Assembly: GCA_038528235.1 (NCBI GenBank)
Contig: JBCBEX010000003.1
Coordinates: forward strand, 1-64,000
DNA from: JBCBEX01 sp038528235
Lineage (GTDB): Bacteria; Bacteroidota; Rhodothermia; Rhodothermales; Rubricoccaceae
DNA: 64,000 nucleotides
Direction: 5' to 3'
The translations under genes and the position numbers were made by a program. Positions within the stretch are counted from its first letter, which is position 1; each line of letters opens with the position of its first letter. The notes under the pieces were generated by a model, which did no database searches, was not told the DNA's origin, and saw nothing but the letters and a program-made list of their open reading frames with translations. Shown here in pieces: positions 41,141 to 50,171 of this stretch.

Positions 41141-41764
41141 ATGCGCTCCTGGCCGCTCCTGTTCGCCCTCGTCGTTGCGGCGTGCGACCGCGCGGACCTG
41201 GCTGTGGAAACGGACGAACGCGGCCCGCTCGACATCGTGGCTGGGACGTTTGAGGCCGAGGCGGGCAGCCTGCTCGGCGGCGGCTACGAGCGGCTAGAGG
41301 GTGACGCCCGCTTTTCCGTGGTCGAGGCGCCGGGCGAGCCGCCGGTGCTCGTCGTGCGCCTCCGCTCCATCTTCGAGGGCACGATCCTCCCCGACTCGAT
41401 GATCACGGACACCTCGTACGTGGACTTCGCCCTGGGTCGCGCCACCGTACCGTCAGTCGGTACCTACCCCGTTGCCGACATCGCCGAAGCCAATGCAGCC
41501 CCAGACACGACGTTCGCGGCGTGCTACCGCACCCTCGCGTTTCCCGACGGGGCCTACCGCTCCGACGTCGGCATGGTCGAGATCGTGGCGAGCGGCGAGC
41601 GGCTCGTCGGCACGTTCGAGGTGGAGGTCTACGCGCGCTACCGGACCAGCACGGGCGCGGTCGAGCGCCGCGTCCTGCCGATCACCGGACAGTTCGACGC
41701 GCTGACGGAGCCTCCAGACGGACTGGATGCCGCTGAGGTTTTTCGGTGCCGAGCGGACGGCTGA
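41141..41764 (+). CDS. hypothetical lipoprotein, 207 aa
   Basis: Lipoprotein by its leader MRSWPLLFALVVAACDRAD (lipobox VAAC). Beta-rich acidic mature part with one internal Cys pair (AACYRTL ... VFRCRADG). Not recognised. It begins 18 bp after ychF, perhaps only by read-through, and is followed by a strong terminator at 41805-41828. Confidence 0.75.
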   Translation: MRSWPLLFALVVAACDRADLAVETDERGPLDIVAGTFEAEAGSLLGGGYERLEGDARFSVVEAPGEPPVLVVRLRSIFEGTILPDSMITDTSYVDFALGRATVPSVGTYPVADIAEANAAPDTTFAACYRTLAFPDGAYRSDVGMVEIVASGERLVGTFEVEVYARYRTSTGAVERRVLPITGQFDALTEPPDGLDAAEVFRCRADG

Positions 41765-41804
41765 GGTAAAAGCTGGACGGAACGCACGAACATGGATAGG
41801 CCCG

Positions 41805-41828
41805 CAGCATCGGGGATGCTGATTTTTT
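41805..41828 (+). terminator. rho-independent terminator after ychF/lipoprotein
   Basis: Stem cagcatc/gatgctg with a 3-nt loop, followed by a and a run of six T. Textbook intrinsic terminator. Confidence 0.93.
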
Positions 41829-41914
41829 AGCACAAGGGGTAACTCAAGTCACGAGGCTCCGTACGGCGTCAGCGTTCTCTGACACCCGCCTCTCACCTTC
41901 GGATCGCTTACCCC

Positions 41915-43072
41915 ATGATCAACGCCCTGACTCGACGCGCCGCGCTTCTGCCCCTACTTCTCCTCGCTGCGTGCAACGTGGCCCCGGAGGCGGAAGACAT
42001 CGCTGGGGTCTCGGCCGAGCGCGCCATCGAGTTGGACCGCGCCCTTGCCGACGTGATGGACCAGCACGAGATCAACACGGCCGGTATCGCCGTCATCAAA
42101 CAGGGCGACGTCGCCTGGAGCACCTACTACGGCCAGCAATCACCGGGCATCCCAGCGTCCAACCAGACCTTGTTCAACGTAGCCTCGCTGACCAAGACGG
42201 TGGTTGCGGAGACCGTGCTTCGACTCGCCGCCGACGGCGCACTGTCGCTCGACGAGTCCATGTCCGCACACTGGCTTGACCCCGATCTCGAGGACGATCC
42301 GCGGCATGAGCAACTCACGCCTCGTATGGCGCTGTCCCACACCACCGGGTTCATGAACTGGCGGTACTTCTCAGAGGACGGCACGCTGGCGTTCGTCAAC
42401 GAGCCCGGAGCGCAGCACGGCTACTCAGGCGAAGGGTTCAACTACCTCGCCCGGTTCGCCGAGGCCAAGCTCGACGAGCCCTTCGAGGACCTGGCTCAGC
42501 GCTATGTCTTCGAGCCCGCTGGCGTCAGCGATGCGGCGCTGAGCGTGCAGCCCGATCTCTTCGAGCGGATCGCGCAGCCGCTGGACGCGGACGGGCAGTT
42601 CCCTGGCCACTATTGCCGCCCCGAAGGGTGGTGCCGAGATACTGGGAGCTTCTCTGCCGCGGGCGGCATGGTGATCACCTTAGAGGACTACGCTCGCTTC
42701 CTGATCGCGACGATGTCTGGCGACGGCTTGACGCCGGACCTCTTGACGGAGCGCAACACGATGCATTCCGACCAGGAGTTGATCGACTGCAGCCCGGTCC
42801 CCGAAGCACTATGCCCGACGCGTGTTGGGTATGGCCTGGGGTGGAATATCTACGAGGTGGAGGACGCCAAGACCATCGGTCACCGCGGCTCGGATTGGTC
42901 GATGGTAACCCTGGCGTACTACTACGAAGACAGTCGGGACGGCCTCGTCGTACTGTTCAACGCCCCCAACTCCGCCGGAATGGCGGCGATGGTGGACGTG
43001 CTTCGGCTGCTTGACCCTGACTCGCCGGAGTTGCACGGCTACATCGCCCGGCGAGACCGCACGCGAGGCTGA
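41915..43072 (+). CDS. serine hydrolase of the beta-lactamase/DD-peptidase class C family, lipoprotein, 385 aa
   Basis: Penicillin-binding-protein-like serine hydrolase. Lipobox LLLLAACN at about residue 16-21. Catalytic SxxK motif SLTK (Ser91, Lys94), YxN-type site HGYSGEGFNYL (Tyr170 or Tyr177), and a final HxG motif GHRGSDW. Substrate could be a peptide ester, beta-lactam or lipid; it is not assigned. The Ser/Lys placement and length (385) match EstB/class C-like carboxylesterases. Followed 85 bp later by the X-Pro peptidase gene. Confidence 0.9.
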   Translation: MINALTRRAALLPLLLLAACNVAPEAEDIAGVSAERAIELDRALADVMDQHEINTAGIAVIKQGDVAWSTYYGQQSPGIPASNQTLFNVASLTKTVVAETVLRLAADGALSLDESMSAHWLDPDLEDDPRHEQLTPRMALSHTTGFMNWRYFSEDGTLAFVNEPGAQHGYSGEGFNYLARFAEAKLDEPFEDLAQRYVFEPAGVSDAALSVQPDLFERIAQPLDADGQFPGHYCRPEGWCRDTGSFSAAGGMVITLEDYARFLIATMSGDGLTPDLLTERNTMHSDQELIDCSPVPEALCPTRVGYGLGWNIYEVEDAKTIGHRGSDWSMVTLAYYYEDSRDGLVVLFNAPNSAGMAAMVDVLRLLDPDSPELHGYIARRDRTRG

Positions 43073-43157
43073 GATACCCGTGTGGGCTAAACAGCGCGTG
43101 GGGCGACCGCAGGGTCGTACGTTGGGGCGTTCGTCCTCGTCACGTAGCCCTGGTCCC

Positions 43158-45047
43158 ATGCGCTGGTTGCCGTTTGCCATCGCCCTGTTCACCCTTGCTG
43201 CGCCCATGTGGACGGCCGCGCCCGTGTGGGGGCAGGCGGGTCCCCGCTTTGAGGACGGCCAAGCGCAGATCATCCCCGATTTCGAAGACGCCGAGGCCTG
43301 GATCCGCGAGGAGTTGTGGGTCGAGACGGAGTTCGATTCCGACGGCGATGGGACGATGGACCGTGTGCACGTGGCCGTTGTGCGCCCCGCGCAGACCGAG
43401 ACGGAGGGGCTGAAGGTGCCCGTCGTCTACGAGACGAGTCCCTACTTCGCGGGCACGGCGGGCAACGAGCCGGGGCTGTTCTGGAACGTCGAGCACGAGA
43501 TTGGCGAAGTGCCACCACCGCGCAACGTGGGGCCGGACGTACCGCTGCGGGCGCGGCCGGGCATCGCCGGGAGCCATATCAACACGTGGGTGCCGCGTGG
43601 GTTTGCGGTCGTCCACTCGTCGTCGCCGGGCACGGGGCTCTCGCAAGGCTGCCCGACGGTCGGCGGGCCGAACGAGTCGCTTGCGCCGAAAGCCGTCGTC
43701 GATTGGCTCAATGCGCGCGCGCAGGGCTTCACGCAGCCCGAGGGCGGCGAGGCCGTCACGGCCGACTGGAGCACCGGCAAGGTGGGCATGACGGGTACGT
43801 CGTACAACGGCACGCTCCCACTCGCGGCGGCCACCACGGGCGTCGAGGGGCTGGAGGCTATCATCCCTATCGCGCCCAACACGTCGTACTACCACTACTA
43901 CCGCTCCTACGGCCTCGTCCGCTCGCCCGGTGGCTACCTCGGCGAGGACATCGACGTGCTCTACGACTTCATCCACTCGCGCGACTCCGACCGCCGCGCC
44001 TACTGCGACGCGACCGTCCGGGACACCGAGATGGCCGAGGGCATGGACCGCCTCACCGGCGACTACAACGACTTCTGGGCGGGCCGCGACTACCTCAACG
44101 TCATCGATGGCGTGCAGGCAGCCACGCTCATGGCGCATGCCTTCAACGACTGGAACGTGATGCCCGAGCACAGCTACCGTATCACCGAGGCGCTCAAAGC
44201 GCGCGGCGTACCCGTGCAGATCTACTACCACCAGGGCGGCCACGGCGGTCCGCCGCCGCTGGAGCGCATGAACCGCTGGTTCACCCGCTACCTCTACGGC
44301 GTCGAGAACGGCGTCGAAGACGATCCAAAAGCATGGATCGTGCGCGAGGCTGACGACCGCCAGGAGCCGACGCCCTATGCCGACTATCCCAACCGGGATG
44401 CAGCGCCCGTCACGCTCTACCCTGTCGCTGCGGAGACGATGGCCGACGGCTCTGCTGATGAGTCGGGGGCGACGCTGCACGGCGTCGGCACGCTGTCCCT
44501 CACAGACGCACCCGATCAGGGCGTCGCGACGGTGATCGACAACGTCTCGTTCGGCGGGCGGGCATTGTCGGCAGCAGAGTGGACCGAGCACCGGCTGCTC
44601 TTCGTCACCCCCGAGCTGGCTGCGCCGCTTCACCTCTCGGGCGTTCCGCGCATCCGGCTCCGCGTGGCCTCCGACGAGCCTGCTGTCAACCTCTCCGTCT
44701 GGCTCGTCTCGCTCCCATGGACCGACGGGCGGCGGGCGCGCGGTGGCATCGTCACGCGCGGCTGGGCCGACCCGCAGAACTTCGTCGCGTCCGCCGAGGG
44801 CGTGCTCACCGAGAGCGCACCGCTCACGCCAGGCGACTTTGTGGAGGTGACCTATGAACTCCAACCCGACGATCAGATCATTGCTGAGGGCCAACGCCTT
44901 GGCCTGCTCGTCTTCGCCAGCGACCGCGACTACACGCTCTGGCCCGACCCCGGCACCCAGCTGATGGTCGACCTCGACGCGACGGCGCTTGACCTCCCGG
45001 TCGTGGGCGGCGCGGCCGCGCTCGACGCTGCGCTCGGCGGCGAGTAG
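43158..45047 (+). CDS. X-Pro dipeptidyl-peptidase/CocE family hydrolase, exported, 629 aa
   Basis: Alpha/beta hydrolase of the S15 family, cleaving after a penultimate proline or acting as an acyl esterase (CocE-type). ATG 43158 gives signal peptide LPFAIALFTLAAPMWTAA. Catalytic residues visible: Ser215 in MTGTSYNGTLP, Asp331 in AHAFNDWNVMP, His362 in HQGGHGGPP. C-terminal beta-sandwich (HLSGVPRIRLRVASDEPAVN) typical of the family. Length is near family norm. Likely periplasmic. Neighbour upstream is another hydrolase, suggesting a peptide-processing locus. Confidence 0.93.
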   Translation: MRWLPFAIALFTLAAPMWTAAPVWGQAGPRFEDGQAQIIPDFEDAEAWIREELWVETEFDSDGDGTMDRVHVAVVRPAQTETEGLKVPVVYETSPYFAGTAGNEPGLFWNVEHEIGEVPPPRNVGPDVPLRARPGIAGSHINTWVPRGFAVVHSSSPGTGLSQGCPTVGGPNESLAPKAVVDWLNARAQGFTQPEGGEAVTADWSTGKVGMTGTSYNGTLPLAAATTGVEGLEAIIPIAPNTSYYHYYRSYGLVRSPGGYLGEDIDVLYDFIHSRDSDRRAYCDATVRDTEMAEGMDRLTGDYNDFWAGRDYLNVIDGVQAATLMAHAFNDWNVMPEHSYRITEALKARGVPVQIYYHQGGHGGPPPLERMNRWFTRYLYGVENGVEDDPKAWIVREADDRQEPTPYADYPNRDAAPVTLYPVAAETMADGSADESGATLHGVGTLSLTDAPDQGVATVIDNVSFGGRALSAAEWTEHRLLFVTPELAAPLHLSGVPRIRLRVASDEPAVNLSVWLVSLPWTDGRRARGGIVTRGWADPQNFVASAEGVLTESAPLTPGDFVEVTYELQPDDQIIAEGQRLGLLVFASDRDYTLWPDPGTQLMVDLDATALDLPVVGGAAALDAALGGE

Positions 45048-45053
45048 CGCGTC

Positions 45054-46034
45054 CTATCCTGCGCAGAACTCGTCGAGGAGCGCCTGGGCATCGGCGCTGC
45101 GAGGGCCCTGCTCTTGAACAACCCGCTCGAAGGCCGCGCACGCTTCGGGGCGACGGTCCTGGTAGAGGCGAATCGCGCCGACGGCGAACTCGGCGTCGAG
45201 GGCAAGGTCGGGGGCGACGAGGTCCTGGGCGGTGACGTCCCGGAGGAGCACGGCGGCGCGATCCAGGCCAGCGCTGTCGTACCCGTCGAACAGACCAAGC
45301 ACACCGGGCGCGTAGGCGGCGTCTACCTCGGCGAGGGCGTCTGCGTACGCATCGCGGACGACCTCATACGAGAGCGTAGCGGCCGTCGTGTCACTGGGAG
45401 ATGCACCGCGTACCGGCGCTCGCAAAATCGGGAGGGCCGCCGTCACGCTCTCTAGGTCGGCGCGCTGCTGATAGGCCGGCTGTAGCAGGGGCTCGGCAGC
45501 GAACAGCCCGATGCCCGCCACTGCAACGAGCACCACCGCTGCGGCGACCCATCGCGGGAAGGCGACACGGCGAAGCGGTCGTGCCTGGCGCGCTGCGGGG
45601 CGGTCGGTCGCGCGAGCAGGTGGACCTGGATGCGGTACGGCCGTGAGAGCCGGGGCGTCGAGGCGGTGCCCAGTCAGCCGCTCAAACTGCGCAAGCGGTG
45701 ACTCGCTTGCTTCGTGCAGAGCCTTGAGGCGGGCTTGCATGCGCTCGTAGGTCGCGCGCAGCGTGGGGTCGGCCTTCAGGGCCGCTTCAACGCGGGTCTG
45801 TTGCGCCTGGGTCTCCTCGGTCTGTGCTCCGAAGCGACGCGCCACAAGCGTCTCGGCGAGGTCTTCGTCGGTGATATCGGCGCGGGCACGGAGCCGCTCC
45901 GCAAGGGCGTGCAGGCGTTTCGCGTCGTCCAGGAGCGGGCGGAGGGTGGGGTTGGCAGCCACATACGCCTCCACCTCAGCCTGCTCGGTAGGCGAGAGAC
46001 TGGCGTAGAGCGTAATTTTTTCTTCAGGCGTCAT
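45054..46034 (-). CDS. single-pass membrane protein, probable ECF anti-sigma factor partner, 326 aa
   Basis: Begins MTPEEKITLYASL; cytoplasmic N-terminal region of about 165 residues, helical with Ala/Glu/Arg-rich segments, then a transmembrane helix (VAAAVVLVAVAGIGLFAAE) and a periplasmic helical C-terminal domain resembling tetratricopeptide-like repeats (CAAFERVVQEQGPRSADAQALLDEF). Sits downstream of an ECF sigma gene on the same strand (190 bp gap), the arrangement of sigma/anti-sigma pairs, but the N-terminal zinc-anti-sigma motif HxxxCxxC is not seen. ATG complement 46032-46034. Convergent with the X-Pro peptidase. Confidence 0.7.
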   Translation of the reverse strand: MTPEEKITLYASLSPTEQAEVEAYVAANPTLRPLLDDAKRLHALAERLRARADITDEDLAETLVARRFGAQTEETQAQQTRVEAALKADPTLRATYERMQARLKALHEASESPLAQFERLTGHRLDAPALTAVPHPGPPARATDRPAARQARPLRRVAFPRWVAAAVVLVAVAGIGLFAAEPLLQPAYQQRADLESVTAALPILRAPVRGASPSDTTAATLSYEVVRDAYADALAEVDAAYAPGVLGLFDGYDSAGLDRAAVLLRDVTAQDLVAPDLALDAEFAVGAIRLYQDRRPEACAAFERVVQEQGPRSADAQALLDEFCAG

Positions 46035-46224
46035 CAGTCCAGGAGGTGACCGCCGCGGGAGCGCGACAGCCAACGGCAACTGCTATGCATTGCGCCAAAA
46101 CGGAGCGTCGGGGCGCACGGGTGGGAGGTTGAGAGCGCGGTGGAGTCCGAGACTGAACGGATTCGGCCCACTAGACACGCGAGGAGAGTGCGCCTAACCT
46201 TGTGTCGATAAAAAAATCGAAGCG

Positions 46225-46881
46225 TCACCATTCGTCCCATAACGCCCGCACCGCCGGATCTTCGCGGAGTCGTGTGAGGGCTTTGTTGACGTAGGTGCGC
46301 ACGCTCGCCAGCGGCCGTCCAGTCGTCTCGGCGATGGCGTCGTAGGCTTCGCGCTGCAACAACCGTCGCCGGGCTACCTCTTGCAGCGAGGGCGGCAGGC
46401 GGCCGATCGCGCCGCTGAGCGTGTGACGGATGACGGCTCGATCGAGGTGCTCGGCGGCCTCGGGCGGGCTCGGCTCCAGGTGGACATCCTCGTCCAGGGT
46501 CGTGGTTCGACGGCTGCTACCGCGGAGGAAGTTGAGGAAGGTGTTGCGGCAAATCTTGCTCACCCACGCGGCGAAGCGGGCCGGGTCCTCCACGCGGCCG
46601 TAGTTCTGCCGAGCGCGCATGAACGCCTTCTCGACGAGCGCGTCGATGTCGGTGATGCCCATCGATTCCTCGCGGAGGAACTTCGTGTGGTAGTAGCGCA
46701 GCACGTAGGCATAGGTCCAGAGATCGACCGTCTTGGCCGCGGACCTGTGCGCGACACCAGTGCCGGCAGACGCCGCGCGCATGGCGGCGAAGGCGGCGTT
46801 GGCCTCGTCGTAGGCGTCGAGCAGAAAGGGGAGCTGGGCGCACAACGCGTCGAGCGCGCGCCGGTGGGCCTGGGAGGACAT
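46225..46881 (-). CDS. ECF-type RNA polymerase sigma factor, 218 aa
   Basis: Extracytoplasmic-function sigma-70 factor. Region 2 reads MGITDIDALVEKAFMRARQNYGRVEDPARFAAWVSKICRNTFLNFLR. Region 4 reads LPPSLQEVARRRLLQREAYDAIAETTGRPLASVRTYVNKALTRLRED, a helix-turn-helix. An unusual N-terminal extension of about 60 residues precedes region 2. ATG complement 46879-46881. The likely partner is the membrane protein at 45054-46034. Its regulon is unknown. Confidence 0.87.
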   Translation of the reverse strand: MSSQAHRRALDALCAQLPFLLDAYDEANAAFAAMRAASAGTGVAHRSAAKTVDLWTYAYVLRYYHTKFLREESMGITDIDALVEKAFMRARQNYGRVEDPARFAAWVSKICRNTFLNFLRGSSRRTTTLDEDVHLEPSPPEAAEHLDRAVIRHTLSGAIGRLPPSLQEVARRRLLQREAYDAIAETTGRPLASVRTYVNKALTRLREDPAVRALWDEW

Positions 46882-47005
46882 ACGGCCGCAAGTGAGGTGG
46901 GAGCGGCAAGATACCGCGCCGTACGGTTTTTCCCGAACGCCCGGCGGCGCGGCCTCCCATCGCCAATGCGCCTACTCTTCACGGACCCTGCCCAAGCCGT
47001 GCGTC

Positions 47006-47013
47006 TATATTTG
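47006..47013 (+). promoter_or_regulatory. candidate promoter of the rplM-rpsI operon
   Basis: TATATTTG, an exact match to the Bacteroidota -7 box TAnnTTTG, 155 bp before the rplM start and in the gap after the divergent sigma gene. A -33 TTTG box is not clear. Confidence 0.5.
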
Positions 47014-47160
47014 AAGGCTCTGCGTGTCGCACAGAGGTCGGCTATCCCGTGCAGGTTGTCCCTCGCCACGCGTCCCCAGGCGCATCCGTCGCGCCCGGCG
47101 TGTCTGACGCGCCGTCCCCCGATTCCGAACGTCCAGACCCGGACCTCCAGACTCAGACCC

Positions 47161-47610
47161 ATGGACCACAATTCGTTCAAGACCTTCAGCGCCAAGCCCG
47201 CCGAGGTGGAGCGCCGCTGGCTCGTCATCGACGGCGAGAACCAGGTGGTCGGGCGCCTCGCCGCGCAGGTGGCCACGCTGCTGCGCGGGAAGCACAAGCC
47301 GACCTACACCCCCCACGTCGACACCGGCGACTTCGTCGTGATCGTGAACGCCGACAAGGTGCGCTTCACGGGCAAGAAGGAAACCGCCAAGCAGTACTTC
47401 CGCCACTCGGGCTACCCTGGCGGCGCGACCTACACGACGCCGAAGGAGTACCGCCAGAAGAAGCCGACTTTCATCGTCGAGAACGCCGTGCGCGGCATGC
47501 TGCCCAAGACCAAGCTCGGTCGGCAGATGATCAAGAAGCTCAAGGTCTACGCCAGCCCCGAGCATCCGCACGACGCCCAGCAGCCCGAATCGTTTGACCT
47601 CAACCAGTAG
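47161..47610 (+). CDS. rplM: 50S ribosomal protein L13
   Basis: Ribosomal large-subunit protein. Family motifs: RRWLVIDGENQVVGRLAAQVATLLRGKHKPTYTPHVDTGDFVVIVNADKV, then TYTTPKEYRQKKP and AVRGMLPKTKLGRQMIKKLKVY. 149 residues, family length. ATG 47161 (MDHNSFKTFSAKPAEV). Followed by rpsI as in nearly all bacteria. The long in-frame extension upstream is not protein-like. Confidence 0.98.
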   Translation: MDHNSFKTFSAKPAEVERRWLVIDGENQVVGRLAAQVATLLRGKHKPTYTPHVDTGDFVVIVNADKVRFTGKKETAKQYFRHSGYPGGATYTTPKEYRQKKPTFIVENAVRGMLPKTKLGRQMIKKLKVYASPEHPHDAQQPESFDLNQ

Positions 47611-47688
47611 CAAGTGCCAAGTAGCAAGCGCCACGAGACGATGTCCGGCTGCTTGCTCCCTTGCCACTTGAGACTTGTCACTTGACAC
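47608..47688. repeat. inverted repeat AAGTGCCAAGT family between rplM and rpsI
   Basis: Left words caagtgccaagtagcaag and right words cttgccacttgagacttgtcacttg are approximate complements, able to fold into a long stem; the right arm ends 8 bases before the rpsI ATG. A related repeat follows rpsI at 48099-48172. Confidence 0.6.
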
Positions 47689-47695
47689 TCCTCTC

Positions 47696-48091
47696 ATGGC
47701 AGTTTCCACCCAGTACCAGGCCATCGGCCGCCGCAAGACCTCGACGGCGCGCGTCTACCTGCGCCCGGGCACCGGCACCGTGACGGTCAACCGCCGTCCG
47801 CTGGAGCAGTACCTCCCCACCGAGATCCGCCGCAAGGCCCTCCTCGCCCCGCTCGACGCGACGGGCACCCTGGGCCAGTTCGACGTGCTGATCAACGTGA
47901 AGGGCGGCGGCCTCTCCGGCCAAGCCGAGGCCTCGCAGCTCGGCATCGCGCGCGCGCTCGTGCAGTTCAACGAAGAGCTGCGCAGCCCGCTTCGCCAGGG
48001 CGGCTACCTCACGCGCGACCCCCGCATGGTCGAGCGCAAGAAGCCCGGCCAGCCGAAGGCTCGCAAGCAGTTCCAGTTCTCGAAGCGCTAA
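47696..48091 (+). CDS. rpsI: 30S ribosomal protein S9
   Basis: Ribosomal small-subunit protein. MAVSTQYQAIGRRKTSTARVYLRPGTGTV at the N-terminus and the basic C-terminus RKKPGQPKARKQFQFSKR are diagnostic. 131 residues. ATG 47696. Encoded 85 bp after rplM. Confidence 0.99.
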   Translation: MAVSTQYQAIGRRKTSTARVYLRPGTGTVTVNRRPLEQYLPTEIRRKALLAPLDATGTLGQFDVLINVKGGGLSGQAEASQLGIARALVQFNEELRSPLRQGGYLTRDPRMVERKKPGQPKARKQFQFSKR

Positions 48092-48098
48092 ACGCTTC

Positions 48099-48172
48099 AG
48101 TGACAAGTGCCAAGTGTCACGTAGCACGGGTTCCCCCTTGTCACGTGCTTCTTAGCACTTCTCACTCTCCTC
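48099..48172. repeat. inverted repeat GTGACAAG...CTTGTCAC after rpsI
   Basis: agtgacaagtgccaagtgtcacgtagcac and cttgtcacgtgcttcttagcacttctcact fold back on each other. Same family of words as the rplM-rpsI repeat. Could tune expression between rpsI and rpsB. Confidence 0.55.
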
Positions 48173-48274
48173 ATCCCTCACCCTGCTCGATGCCGCAGCG
48201 GGTGTCTGGGCCGATCGCCGGTCCGGATCGCAGGCGGCGCGTGACAGCGGGGGTGGCCCAACCCAGCACAACCC

Positions 48275-49045
48275 ATGGCACGAGTATCCCTCGAAGACCT
48301 GCTGCGCGCAGGCTCCCACTTTGGTCACCTGACCAGCCGGTGGAATCCGAAGATGAAGTCCTACATCTTCATGGAGCGCAACGGCATCCACATCATCGAC
48401 CTCAAGCAGACGCAGGCGATGCTGGACCAGGCCGCCGATGCGGCCGCCCGCTTCGCAGGGCGCGGCAAAGACATCCTCTTCGTCGGCACCAAGAAGCAGG
48501 CGCAGGAGATCATCAAGACCGAGGCGGAGCGCTGCGGCATGCCCTTCGTGGCCGACCGCTGGCTCGGCGGCATGATGACCAACTTCCAGACGATGCGGAA
48601 GTCGATCCGCCGGATGGAGACGCTCCAGCGCCAGGAGCAGGACGGTACCTTCCAGCAGCTCAAGAAGAAGGAGCGGCTCATGCGCCGCCGCGAGACCGAG
48701 AAGCTCGACCGCGTGCTCGGTGGCATCGCCCAGATGGGCCGCCTGCCCGGCGCCATCTTCATCGTCGACATTCGCCGCGAGCACATCGCCGTGGACGAGG
48801 CCCGCAAGCTCGGCATCCCCGTCATCGCGATGGTGGACACGAACGTCGATCCTGACCTCGTGGACTTCCCGATCCCGGCCAACGACGACGCGATGAAGTC
48901 CATCCAGCTTGCCACGCGCACCATTGCGGACGCCGTGATGGAAGGCCGCAAGGCGAGCGAGCTGAAGCGGGCCGAGGAGTCCGCCGAAGCCGAGAAGCGC
49001 GCCCAGGACGCCGCTGAGCAGGAGGAAGCCACCGCCGAAGCGTAG
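48275..49045 (+). CDS. rpsB: 30S ribosomal protein S2
   Basis: Small-subunit ribosomal protein. Diagnostic: LLRAGSHFGHLTSRWNPKMKSYIF, HIIDLKQTQAML, FVGTKKQAQEII, WLGGMMTNFQTMRKSIRR, PGAIFIVDIRREHIAVDEARKLGIPVIAMVDTNVDPDLVDFPIPANDDAMKSI. 256 residues with an Ala/Glu-rich C-terminal tail. ATG 48275. Begins the canonical rpsB-tsf-pyrH-frr set. Confidence 0.99.
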   Translation: MARVSLEDLLRAGSHFGHLTSRWNPKMKSYIFMERNGIHIIDLKQTQAMLDQAADAAARFAGRGKDILFVGTKKQAQEIIKTEAERCGMPFVADRWLGGMMTNFQTMRKSIRRMETLQRQEQDGTFQQLKKKERLMRRRETEKLDRVLGGIAQMGRLPGAIFIVDIRREHIAVDEARKLGIPVIAMVDTNVDPDLVDFPIPANDDAMKSIQLATRTIADAVMEGRKASELKRAEESAEAEKRAQDAAEQEEATAEA

Positions 49046-49068
49046 GCCCTCTCTCCCAGCACACTCCC

Positions 49069-49104
49069 GGGGGCGGTCCGCGATGCGAGCCGCCCCCTTC
49101 GTTT
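49069..49104 (+). terminator. rho-independent terminator after rpsB
   Basis: Stem gggggcgg/ccgccccc with 13-nt loop followed by ttcgttt. T-run weaker than usual, so it may be a partial attenuator between rpsB and tsf. Confidence 0.65.
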
Positions 49105-49228
49105 GCCCACAACCTGCGGGGGGAAGCCCTTTCACACGTTCTCCCCGCCGCGCGCCAAAACCCGCCGCCGGGCGGTGCGTATCCCAACCGCTGTACCCGC
49201 CCCACATTCAAACTGAAGTACAAGGCAC

Positions 49229-50056
49229 ATGAGCATCAAAGCTGCTGACGTAAAGCGACTCCGCGACATGACCGGAGTCGGCATGATGGACTGCAAGAAG
49301 GCCCTCGTGGAGGCCGATGGCGACTTCGACGCCGCCGTGGAGATCCTCCGCAAGAAGGGCCAGAAGGTGGCCGCCAAGCGCGCCGACCGCGACGCCACCG
49401 AGGGCGTCATCGCCACGGCCCTCGCCGACGACCGCACCACCGGCGTGATCGTGGAGGTCAACTCCGAGACCGACTTCGTGGCGCGCAACGACGAGTTCGT
49501 CGCGTTCGCCGACCGCATCGCGGCGCTGGCCCTCGCCGAGCGCCCCGCTGACCTCGCCGCCCTCCGCGCGCTCGACCTCGACGGCCAGACCGTGGAGGCC
49601 GCGCAGACCGAGATGACTGGCAAGATCGGCGAGAAGATCGAGGTCAGCCGCTACGCGCTGATGAGCGCCGACAACGGCGAAGTCGTTGCCTATGTCCACC
49701 CCGGCGCTAAGCTCGGCGTGCTCGTGCAGATGACCGGCTCGAACGGCGTGCAGGACACCGGCCGTGACGTTGCTATGCAGGTTGCCGCGATGAACCCGAT
49801 CGCTGCTACCCGCGACGACGTGCCCGAGGAGGTCAAGCAGAAAGAGTTCGAGATCGGCCGCGAGCTGGCGATCAACGAAGGCAAGCCCGAGCAGATCGTC
49901 GACCGCATCGCTACGGGCAAGCTGGAGCGCTACTTCAAGGACAACGTCCTCGTCGAGCAGCCCTTCGTCAAGGACTCGTCCATGACCGTCAAGGACATGC
50001 TCAAGAAGAACGAGGCCGGCGTGATCGGCTACGTCCGCTTCGCGCTCGGCGCGTAA
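49229..50056 (+). CDS. tsf: translation elongation factor Ts
   Basis: Recycles EF-Tu from its GDP-bound form. Motifs: VKRLRDMTGVGMMDCKKALVEADGDFDAAVEILRKKG, then NSETDFVARNDEFVAF, and C-terminal FVKDSSMTVKDMLKK...VIGYVRFALGA. 275 residues, full length. ATG 49229 (MSIKAADVKRL). Terminated by the hairpin at 50076-50109. Confidence 0.99.
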   Translation: MSIKAADVKRLRDMTGVGMMDCKKALVEADGDFDAAVEILRKKGQKVAAKRADRDATEGVIATALADDRTTGVIVEVNSETDFVARNDEFVAFADRIAALALAERPADLAALRALDLDGQTVEAAQTEMTGKIGEKIEVSRYALMSADNGEVVAYVHPGAKLGVLVQMTGSNGVQDTGRDVAMQVAAMNPIAATRDDVPEEVKQKEFEIGRELAINEGKPEQIVDRIATGKLERYFKDNVLVEQPFVKDSSMTVKDMLKKNEAGVIGYVRFALGA

Positions 50057-50075
50057 CGCAAGTCCCCCCGCAAGG

Positions 50076-50109
50076 AGGCGCTTCGGCTGACAAGCTGAGG
50101 CGCCTTTTT
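50076..50109 (+). terminator. rho-independent terminator after tsf
   Basis: Stem aggcgcttcggct/agctgaggcgcct (13 bp, with G-U pairs), 4-nt loop and a T-run. pyrH needs its own start or read-through. Confidence 0.9.
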
Positions 50110-50171
50110 GCTAGACAGGGGGCCCCTCCACCGTACCTTCTCTCCGCCCTTCTCCTCGTCCGCCCCGCACC

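Noticed and set aside
43140..44894. 584-codon minus-strand frame over the X-Pro peptidase
   Set aside because: Shadow of a catalytic-triad-bearing hydrolase; no motifs of its own.
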